NCBI RefSeq assembly: GCF_009907385.1
Contig: NZ_JAAATR010000018.1
Location: forward strand, 186,001 to 250,000
Reading direction: 5' to 3'
From: Atlantibacter hermannii
GTDB lineage: Bacteria; Pseudomonadota; Gammaproteobacteria; Enterobacterales; Enterobacteriaceae
Length of the DNA stretch: 64,000 nt
Below are positions 57,676-64,000 of this stretch, piece by piece; position 1 is the first letter of the stretch; the number at the start of each line of letters is the position of its first letter. A program made the position numbers and the translations under genes. The notes beneath the pieces were generated by a model. The model searched no databases. It saw only the letters and a list, made by a program, of their open reading frames with translations, and was not told the DNA's origin.

Positions 57676-57798
57676 GCCTGAACGCCAGCAAGAGCGCGCA
57701 AAAGCAGTTGCTCAGGGTATTATTCTGCGTTTAGATGTTATGGATTTTGCTATAACCCTAATAAGGCTATGGAGTATGTCATTCACTAAGGGGCAATT

Positions 57799-58803
57799 GT
57801 GAAACTGGACGAAATCGCGCGACTGGCAGGGGTGTCGCGCACAACGGCGAGTTACGTCATTAATGGAAAAGCCCGACAGTATCGCGTGAGCGATAAAACT
57901 GTCGAAAAAGTGATGGCGGTCGTGCGTGAGCATAACTACCACCCAAACGCGGTGGCGGCGGGATTGCGCGCAGGCAGAACGCGCTCAATCGGTTTAGTTA
58001 TCCCCGATCTTGAAAACACCAGCTACACGCGTATTGCCAATTATCTTGAACGTCAGGCTCGTCAGCGTGGCTATCAACTGCTGATTGCCTGCTCGGAAGA
58101 CCAGCCTGATAACGAGATGCGCTGTATCGAGCATCTGTTACAGCGTCAGGTTGACGCCATTATCGTTTCCACCTCTCTGCCGCCGGAGCATCCGTTCTAC
58201 CAACGCTGGGCGAATAATTCATTCCCTATCGTCGCACTGGATCGCGCGTTAGATCGCGAGCATTTCACCAGCGTGGTGGGTGCCGATCAGGACGATGCGG
58301 AAATGTTGGCTGGCGAATTGCGTCAATTCCCGGCGCAAACCGTGCTGTATATGGGGGCGCTACCGGAGCTGTCGGTGAGCTTTTTACGCGAGCAGGGTTT
58401 CCGCGCCGCGTGGAAAGACGATCCCCGGGAAGTGCATTATCTGTATGCCAACAGCTATGAAAGAGAAGCGGCTGCGCAGCTGTTCGAAAAATGGCTGGAA
58501 ACGCATCCGATGCCCCAGGCGCTGTTCACCACCTCCTTTGCTTTACTGCAAGGGGTGATGGATGTGACGTTAAAACGTGAGGGACGTTTGCCGACCGATC
58601 TGGCCATCGCGACCTTTGGCGATAACGAGCTGCTCGATTTCTTGCAATGTCCGGTACTGGCAGTGGCGCAACGTCACCGTGATGTAGCGGAGCGTGTGCT
58701 GGAACTGGTGCTTGCCAGCCTTGACGAGCCGCGTAAACCGAAACCGGGGCTGACGCGTATCAGGCGTAATTTGTATAAACGCGGCAGTCTGAGCCGCCGT
58801 TAA
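57799..58803 (+). CDS. cra: Catabolite repressor/activator Cra (FruR)
   Basis: LacI-family regulator that directs carbon flow between glycolysis and gluconeogenesis and responds to fructose 1-phosphate or 1,6-bisphosphate. GTG start behind AAGGGG; 334 residues, as in E. coli. Helix-turn-helix [20 protein letters not shown] with the hinge near 50-60; the periplasmic-binding-protein fold follows, with [20 protein letters not shown] and the DRALDREHF and [10 protein letters not shown] blocks. Confidence 0.97.
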   Translation: MKLDEIARLAGVSRTTASYVINGKARQYRVSDKTVEKVMAVVREHNYHPNAVAAGLRAGRTRSIGLVIPDLENTSYTRIANYLERQARQRGYQLLIACSEDQPDNEMRCIEHLLQRQVDAIIVSTSLPPEHPFYQRWANNSFPIVALDRALDREHFTSVVGADQDDAEMLAGELRQFPAQTVLYMGALPELSVSFLREQGFRAAWKDDPREVHYLYANSYEREAAAQLFEKWLETHPMPQALFTTSFALLQGVMDVTLKREGRLPTDLAIATFGDNELLDFLQCPVLAVAQRHRDVAERVLELVLASLDEPRKPKPGLTRIRRNLYKRGSLSRR

Positions 58804-58815
58804 TTTTCAGATAAA

Positions 58816-58837
58816 GGCAGCGCAGGCTGCCTTTTTT
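58816..58837 (+). terminator. Intrinsic terminator after cra
   Basis: Stem GGCAGC/GCTGCC (58816-58821 with 58826-58831), 4-nt loop, six Ts, 12 bp after the cra stop. The remaining spacer to 59271 is AT-rich, holds a small CCAGC/GCTGG hairpin near 59255-59270 and no gene I could support. Confidence 0.88.
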
Positions 58838-59271
58838 AAATATTCAGACTATTCCGTACCAATCATACGTATTTCTTAAATTATTCATAATCCGCTTCAA
58901 ATGAAGGATTAATATCCCGTAAGCAGTAAATTAATATTTCTTTTGAATCATTTTGTAACATGTGCCCTGCAATAACTTGCCGATAAATAACTTTATTGTT
59001 ACGGCCTGCCACTCCGGAACCTCCTTTATGCGGGCCATGTGCTGCTGTTCAGACCGCGTGATTTGCCTTAAAATGCCGCCCGCGTCGCAAACTGGGCACT
59101 TTGTATTTTTTTTGTACGTAAATAGTCGATTTTACCCCTCCAGGTTTATTCGTCATTTTTCTTACAAATATTCATGACGTTAATTTTGCCTCGCTTTAAA
59201 CGCAGCTTTTTAAGTTCGCTCTTCTCCTCCTCAGGAAAGGATAATTTGTTAATTCCAGCCTCGGTGCTGGC

Positions 59272-59334
59272 TTGACAAGCTTTTCCTCCGCTCCGTAAAC
59301 TCCCTAATGTGGGAATTTGTGGGATATTGTGGTG
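59272..59334 (+). promoter_or_regulatory. Pmra promoter and MraZ operator repeats
   Basis: -35 TTGACA (59272-59277), 17-bp spacer, -10 GTAAAC (59295-59300). Downstream are direct repeats TGGGA (59310-59314), TGGGA (59320-59324) and TGGTG (59330-59334), spaced 10 bp, the TGGGN array that MraZ binds to repress its own operon. As in E. coli this promoter drives the division and cell-wall cluster. Confidence 0.87.
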
Positions 59335-59362
59335 GAAAGGGGCTTATCAGGGTGAGGCTGGC

Positions 59363-59821
59363 ATGTTCCGTGGCGCTTCGTTAGTAAACCTCGACAGTAA
59401 AGGGCGCTTATCGGTGCCTACCCGCTACAGGGAACAACTGATCGAGACCGCTGCCGGTCAGATGGTTTGTACCATCGACATCCATCACCCATGCCTGCTG
59501 CTTTATACGCTTCCTGAATGGGAAGTCATTGAACAAAAACTATCGCGTCTGTCGAGCATGAATCCCAGTGAACGCCGTGTGCAACGGCTGTTGTTAGGGC
59601 ATGCCAGTGAATGTCAGATGGACAGTGCCGGACGACTGTTGCTAACCCCCGTGTTAAGGCAGCATGCCGGACTTACCAAACAAGTGATGCTGGTCGGGCA
59701 GTTCAATAAATTTGAGCTGTGGGACGAAACGGCCTGGTATCAACGAGTCAAGGAAGACATAGACGCAGAGCAGTCCTCCTCTGAAGTGATGTCAGAGCGA
59801 TTGCAGGATTTGTCCTTATAA
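59363..59821 (+). CDS. mraZ: Transcriptional regulator MraZ
   Basis: AbrB-fold, ring-forming repressor of the mra/dcw cluster; it binds TGGGN repeats in front of itself. The ATG at 59363 (GAGG six bases upstream) gives 152 residues, as in E. coli. It has two swapped-hairpin repeats, [20 protein letters not shown] and the second beginning [15 protein letters not shown]. First gene of the cluster; rsmH starts 3 bp later. Confidence 0.96.
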   Translation: MFRGASLVNLDSKGRLSVPTRYREQLIETAAGQMVCTIDIHHPCLLLYTLPEWEVIEQKLSRLSSMNPSERRVQRLLLGHASECQMDSAGRLLLTPVLRQHAGLTKQVMLVGQFNKFELWDETAWYQRVKEDIDAEQSSSEVMSERLQDLSL

Positions 59822-59824
59822 AAA

Positions 59825-60766
59825 ATGATGGAAAATTATAAACATAAAACGGTGCTGCTTGATGAGGCCGTTAATGGCCTGAATATTCGTCCTGATGGCA
59901 TCTACATCGATGGCACATTTGGTCGCGGTGGCCACTCGCGTTTGATTTTGTCCCAGCTTGGGCCGGAAGGCAGGCTGATGGCGATCGATCGCGATCCTCA
60001 GGCTATTGAAGCCGCAAGCGCGATTGACGATCCGCGCTTTTCTATTGTGCATGGTCCGTTTTCTGCGCTGGCGGACTACGTGCGTGAACGCGATCTTCAG
60101 GGGAAGATCGACGGTATCCTTCTCGATCTTGGCGTTTCTTCACCGCAGCTTGACGACGCAGAGCGCGGTTTCTCCTTTATGCGCGACGGGCCGCTGGATA
60201 TGCGGATGGACCCGACTCGCGGGCAATCCGCTGCCGAATGGCTACTCTCGGCAGAAGAGAGCGACATCACCTGGGTGCTGAAAGCCTACGGCGAAGAGCG
60301 TTTTGCGAAACGCATCGCGCGCGCCATCGTTGAACGCAACCGCGAACAGCCGATGACCCGTACCAAAGAATTAGCCGACGTGGTGGCCGCAGCGACCCCG
60401 GTAAAAGATAAATTTAAACACCCGGCGACCCGCACGTTTCAGGCGGTGCGTATTTGGGTGAACAGTGAACTCGAGGAGATCGAGCTGGCGCTAAAAGGCT
60501 CGCTTGACGTACTGGCTCCGGGAGGACGCCTTTCTGTCATCAGTTTCCACTCGCTGGAGGATCGGCTGGTCAAACGCTTTATGCGCGAGCAGAGCCGTGG
60601 CCCCCAGGTGCCCGCAGGGATCCCGATGACGGAAGCGCAACTCAGTAAACTGGGCGGTCGTCATTTACGAGCATTAGGCAAGTTAATGCCGGGCGAAGAA
60701 GAAGTGGCGGAAAACCCACGCGCCCGTAGTTCAGTGCTGCGTATAGCAGAAAGGACGAACGCATGA
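59825..60766 (+). CDS. rsmH: 16S rRNA cytosine-N4 methyltransferase RsmH (MraW)
   Basis: SAM-dependent methylation of C1402 of 16S rRNA, in the decoding centre. 313 residues, the E. coli length. SAM-binding [11 protein letters not shown] near residue 30, then the [11 protein letters not shown] acidic strand, [12 protein letters not shown] near 100 and [13 protein letters not shown] near 240. Its ATG is 3 bp after mraZ; its stop overlaps ftsL by 4 bp. Confidence 0.97.
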   Translation: MMENYKHKTVLLDEAVNGLNIRPDGIYIDGTFGRGGHSRLILSQLGPEGRLMAIDRDPQAIEAASAIDDPRFSIVHGPFSALADYVRERDLQGKIDGILLDLGVSSPQLDDAERGFSFMRDGPLDMRMDPTRGQSAAEWLLSAEESDITWVLKAYGEERFAKRIARAIVERNREQPMTRTKELADVVAAATPVKDKFKHPATRTFQAVRIWVNSELEEIELALKGSLDVLAPGGRLSVISFHSLEDRLVKRFMREQSRGPQVPAGIPMTEAQLSKLGGRHLRALGKLMPGEEEVAENPRARSSVLRIAERTNA

Positions 60767-61128
60767 TCGGCAGAGTGACGGAGACCCTCAGCAAAGTTAC
60801 CGGATCGTTAGGAAGCAACGAGCGCCATGCCTTGCCTGGCGTGATCGGCAGCGATCTGTTGCGACACGGGAAACTGCCACTCTGCCTGTTCATTATGATT
60901 ATCGTTACTGCGATTTTTGTGGTGACTACCGCTCACCATACCCGTCTACTGACGGCGCAGCGTGAGCAACTGGTGCTGGAGCGGGATGCGCTGGATATCG
61001 AATGGCGCAACCTGATCCTTGAAGAAAACGCGCTCGGCGACCACAGCCGGGTTGAGCGGATCGCTACTGAAAAGCTGCAATTGCAGCACGTCGATCCATC
61101 CCAGGAAAATATCGTGGTTCAGAAATAA
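60763..61128 (+). CDS. ftsL: Cell division protein FtsL
   Basis: Bitopic inner-membrane divisome protein, partner of FtsB and FtsQ; it activates FtsW-FtsI. 121 residues, the E. coli length: a cytoplasmic N-terminal region (about 1-36), one membrane helix ([18 protein letters not shown], 38-57) and a periplasmic leucine-zipper coiled coil. The ATG overlaps the rsmH stop (ATGA), so the genes are coupled. Confidence 0.96.
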   Translation: MIGRVTETLSKVTGSLGSNERHALPGVIGSDLLRHGKLPLCLFIMIIVTAIFVVTTAHHTRLLTAQREQLVLERDALDIEWRNLILEENALGDHSRVERIATEKLQLQHVDPSQENIVVQK

Positions 61129-61143
61129 GGATTTACAGCAGGC

Positions 61144-62910
61144 ATGAGAGCAGCGGCAAAAACGCTTAAACCGAAACGCCAGGAAGAACAGGCCAACTTT
61201 ATAGGTTGGCGTTTTGCGTTGCTCTGCGGGTGTATCTTGCTGGCGCTCTCTTTCCTGCTGGCGCGCGTGGCCTGGCTGCAAATTATTGCGCCCGATATGC
61301 TGGTGCGTCAGGGCGATATGCGCTCGCTGCGCGTTCAGGAAGTGGCGACGTCGCGCGGCCTGATTACCGATCGTTCCGGACGCCCGCTGGCGGTCAGCGT
61401 GCCGGTCAGGGCAGTATGGGCCGATCCCAAAGAGTTGCACGACGCGGGCGGCATTACGCTCGATAACCGCTGGAAAGCGCTTTCCGATGCCCTGAAGCTG
61501 CCGCTGGATCAGCTGGCGTCGCGCATTAACGCCAACCCGAAAGGGCGCTTTATCTACCTTGCTCGTCAGGTCAACCCGGACATTGGCGATTACATTAAAA
61601 AGCTCAAGCTGCCCGGTATTCATCTGCGCGATGAATCACGTCGTTATTACCCGTCGGGCGAAGTGACCGCTCACCTCATTGGTTTTACTAATGTGGATAG
61701 CCAGGGCATTGAAGGCGTTGAAAAAAGCTTCGATAAATGGCTAACCGGCCAGCCTGGCGAGCGTATTGTGCGTAAAGACCGCTATGGCCGCGTGATTGAA
61801 GACATCTCTTCTACCGACAGCCAGGCGGCGCATAACCTGGCGCTAAGCATTGATGAGCGCTTGCAGGCGCTGGTTTACCGCGAACTGAACAACGCTGTGG
61901 CGTTCAACAAAGCCGAATCGGGCAGTGCCGTGCTGGTGGACGTGAACACCGGCGAAGTGCTGGCCATGGCTAACAGCCCCTCATATAACCCGAATAATAT
62001 CTCGGGCACGCCGAAAGACATTATGCGTAACCGCACCATCACTGACGTCTTCGAACCGGGTTCAACGGTGAAGCCGATGGTGGTGATGACGGCCCTGCAA
62101 CGCGGCGTGGTCAATGAAAATACCGTACTGAATACTGTGCCGTACCGCATTAATGGTCATGAGATCAAAGACGTGGCGCGCTATAGCGAATTAACCCTGA
62201 CCGGGGTGTTACAGAAGTCGAGTAACGTCGGTGTTTCAAAGCTGGCGTTAGCGATGCCGTCCTCAGCGTTAGTAGATACTTACTCACGTTTTGGGCTGGG
62301 TAAAGCGACCAATTTGGGGTTGGTCGGAGAACGCAGTGGCTTATATCCTCAAAAACAACGGTGGTCTGACATAGAGAGGGCCACCTTCTCTTTCGGCTAC
62401 GGGCTAATGGTAACGCCGTTACAGTTAGCGCGAGTCTACGCAACAATTGGCAGCTACGGCATCTACCGTCCGCTGTCGATCACCAAAGTCGACCCGCCGG
62501 TTCCCGGCGAGCGTATCTTCAATGAATCAGTCGTGCGTACCGTCGTACATATGATGGAAAGCGTGGCGCTGCCTGGCGGCGGCGGCGTGAAAGCGGCGAT
62601 CAAGGGTTACCGCATCGCCATCAAGACCGGTACGGCGAAAAAGGTTGGCCCGGACGGGCGCTATATCAACAAATACATTGCTTACACTGCGGGCGTCGCG
62701 CCAGCGAGCCATCCGCGTTTTGCGCTGGTGGTGGTCATCAACGACCCGCAGGCAGGTAAATATTACGGTGGTGCCGTATCTGCACCGGTGTTCGGAGCCA
62801 TTATGGGCGGCGTATTACGCACCATGAATATCGAACCAGATGCCCTGGCGACGGGCGAAAAAAGTGAATTTGTAATCAATCAAGCAGAGGGAACAGGTGG
62901 CAGATCGTAA
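61144..62910 (+). CDS. ftsI: Septal peptidoglycan transpeptidase FtsI (PBP3)
   Basis: Cross-links septal peptidoglycan and is a target of aztreonam and other beta-lactams. 588 residues, the E. coli length: an N-terminal cytoplasmic tail and membrane anchor (about 20-40), a non-catalytic domain (about 60-220), then the transpeptidase domain with motifs STVK (catalytic Ser near 307), SSN near 359 and KTGTAKK near 494. No insertion of the YRIN/YRIK type is evident after residue 333. Its stop overlaps murE by 14 bp. Confidence 0.98.
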   Translation: MRAAAKTLKPKRQEEQANFIGWRFALLCGCILLALSFLLARVAWLQIIAPDMLVRQGDMRSLRVQEVATSRGLITDRSGRPLAVSVPVRAVWADPKELHDAGGITLDNRWKALSDALKLPLDQLASRINANPKGRFIYLARQVNPDIGDYIKKLKLPGIHLRDESRRYYPSGEVTAHLIGFTNVDSQGIEGVEKSFDKWLTGQPGERIVRKDRYGRVIEDISSTDSQAAHNLALSIDERLQALVYRELNNAVAFNKAESGSAVLVDVNTGEVLAMANSPSYNPNNISGTPKDIMRNRTITDVFEPGSTVKPMVVMTALQRGVVNENTVLNTVPYRINGHEIKDVARYSELTLTGVLQKSSNVGVSKLALAMPSSALVDTYSRFGLGKATNLGLVGERSGLYPQKQRWSDIERATFSFGYGLMVTPLQLARVYATIGSYGIYRPLSITKVDPPVPGERIFNESVVRTVVHMMESVALPGGGGVKAAIKGYRIAIKTGTAKKVGPDGRYINKYIAYTAGVAPASHPRFALVVVINDPQAGKYYGGAVSAPVFGAIMGGVLRTMNIEPDALATGEKSEFVINQAEGTGGRS

Positions 62911-64000
62911 TTTGCGCGACCTACTTGCGCCGTGGGTAACGGGTTTACCCGCGCGCGCGCTACGAGAAATGACGCTCGACAGCCGTGTGGCTGCCGCAGG
63001 CGATCTTTTTGTAGCCGTGGTCGGTCATCAGGCGGACGGGCGTCGGTTTATCCCGCAGGCGATAGCGCAAGGTGTAGCTGCCATTGTGGCGGAAGCGAAA
63101 GGCGAAGCCACTGACGGTGAAGTCCGTGAAATTCACGGCGTTCCGGTTATCTTTCTCGAACAGTTAAATGAACGGTTATCCGCGCTGGCGGGACGTTTTT
63201 ATCATGAGCCGAGCCAGCAACTGCGCCTGGTCGGCGTGACGGGCACCAACGGCAAAACCACCACCACGCAATTACTGGCGCAGTGGAGCCAACTGCTGGG
63301 CGAAACCAGCGCTGTGATGGGCACTGTGGGCAATGGCCTGTTGGGTAAAGTCAGTCCGACGGAAAACACCACCGGTTCTGCGGTGGACGTGCAGCAAGTG
63401 CTGGGCGGCCTGGCGGACCAGGGCGCGACCTTCGCCGCCATGGAAGTCTCCTCCCATGGCCTGGTGCAGCATCGCGTCGCCGCGCTGACATTCGCGGCCT
63501 CGGTGTTTACTAATTTAAGCCGCGATCATCTGGATTATCACGGCGATATGGAGAGCTACGAAGCCGCGAAATGGCTGCTGTTTTCTTCGCATCACTACGG
63601 CCAGTCCATCATCAATGCCGATGACGACGTGGGCCGCCGCTGGCTGGCGAAATTGCCGGACGCCGTTGCGGTCTCGATGGAAGACAATATCAATCCGGCC
63701 TGCCGGGGCCGCTGGCTGAAAGCCAGCGAGGTGCGCTACCACGACAGCGGCGCGACGATCCGCTTCGATTCCTCCTGGGGCAACGGCGAAATTGAAAGCC
63801 GCCTGATGGGTGCATTTAACGTCAGTAACCTGTTACTGGCCTTAGGAACGCTCCTGGCGCTGGATTATCCGCTTCCGGCACTGATGGAAACCGCGTCCCG
63901 TCTGCAACCGGTGTGCGGCCGTATGGAAGTGTTCAGCGCGCCGAACAAGCCTACCGTGGTTGTGGATTACGCCCATACTCCTGATGCGCTGGAAAAAGCG
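62897..64000 (+). CDS. murE: UDP-MurNAc-tripeptide synthetase MurE (partial, 3' end off the window)
   Basis: ATP-dependent ligase adding meso-diaminopimelate to UDP-MurNAc-L-Ala-D-Glu in the cytosol. The GTG at 62897 opens with [13 protein letters not shown] (E. coli [13 protein letters not shown]) and lies 14 bp inside the end of ftsI. 368 codons are present, of about 495 in the family. The Mur ligase P-loop [12 protein letters not shown] lies near 114; the carbamylated-Lys and Mg region follows, then YHDSGATI, and the window ends in the C-terminal domain at [14 protein letters not shown]. The diaminopimelate comes from the pathway in which dapB, in this window, takes part. Confidence 0.97.
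   Translation, partial: MADRNLRDLLAPWVTGLPARALREMTLDSRVAAAGDLFVAVVGHQADGRRFIPQAIAQGVAAIVAEAKGEATDGEVREIHGVPVIFLEQLNERLSALAGRFYHEPSQQLRLVGVTGTNGKTTTTQLLAQWSQLLGETSAVMGTVGNGLLGKVSPTENTTGSAVDVQQVLGGLADQGATFAAMEVSSHGLVQHRVAALTFAASVFTNLSRDHLDYHGDMESYEAAKWLLFSSHHYGQSIINADDDVGRRWLAKLPDAVAVSMEDNINPACRGRWLKASEVRYHDSGATIRFDSSWGNGEIESRLMGAFNVSNLLLALGTLLALDYPLPALMETASRLQPVCGRMEVFSAPNKPTVVVDYAHTPDALEKA

Noticed and set aside
58962-59177. A 71-codon frame between cra and mraZ
   Set aside because: No ribosome site, no family recognised, Phe/Cys/Ser-rich translation of AT-rich spacer; the E. coli spacer is also non-coding.

Overview
The window is about 64 kb of chromosome from a member of the Enterobacteriaceae. 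Nearly every protein matches an Escherichia coli counterpart closely in sequence, and many match in exact length. The gene order from folA to murE is the E. coli K-12 0-2 minute order. GC content looks moderately high (by eye, mid-50s percent) and several accessory genes differ from E. coli, so I infer a Klebsiella/Enterobacter/Kosakonia-type genus rather than Escherichia. I cannot name a species. No rRNA, tRNA, CRISPR array, insertion sequence, integrase or prophage gene is visible.

Layout. Positions 1-6231 (minus strand) hold a cellulose synthase operon: bcsO, bcsQ, bcsA and a bcsB cut by the window edge, with a doubtful 90-codon ORF in front. From 6513 come dapB and carAB (lysine, arginine and pyrimidine supply). 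Between carB and kefF, where E. coli K-12 has caiF and the cai/fix genes, lies a blue-light and biofilm module: bluR, bluF, ycgZ, ymgA and ariR, followed by two small lipoproteins. Then come kefFC, a LysE-family exporter and folA. The minus-strand run apaH-apaG-rsmA-pdxA-surA-lptD is next, followed by djlA, rluA, rapA and SOS-controlled polB, a DUF218 gene that K-12 lacks here, and araBAD/araC.

From 41136 the order is yabI, the thiamine transporter thiBPQ with its TPP riboswitch, sgrR/sgrS/setA (sugar-phosphate stress), the leuABCD operon with leader leuL and attenuator, leuO, ilvI-ilvH, cra, and the start of the division and cell-wall cluster (mraZ, rsmH, ftsL, ftsI and partial murE).

Notable points. 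(1) ilvI is broken by a one-base deletion near 56456, while everything downstream is intact: either a recent null allele or a base-calling error. (2) A cellulose operon whose BcsA carries a c-di-GMP-binding PilZ domain lies 7 kb from a BLUF-EAL photoreceptor and the BluR-controlled ycgZ-ymgA-ariR genes, so two biofilm modules bracket dapB-carAB. (3) The same 10-base dyad core occurs upstream of bluR and of ycgZ, giving a candidate BluR operator and possible autoregulation. (4) SgrS keeps its ptsG-pairing segment but no recognisable SgrT. (5) The polB -10 hexamer sits in the loop of a terminator-like hairpin beside a LexA box. I found no convincing wholly new system. The strongest leads are the biofilm-linked regions and a few small ORFs.
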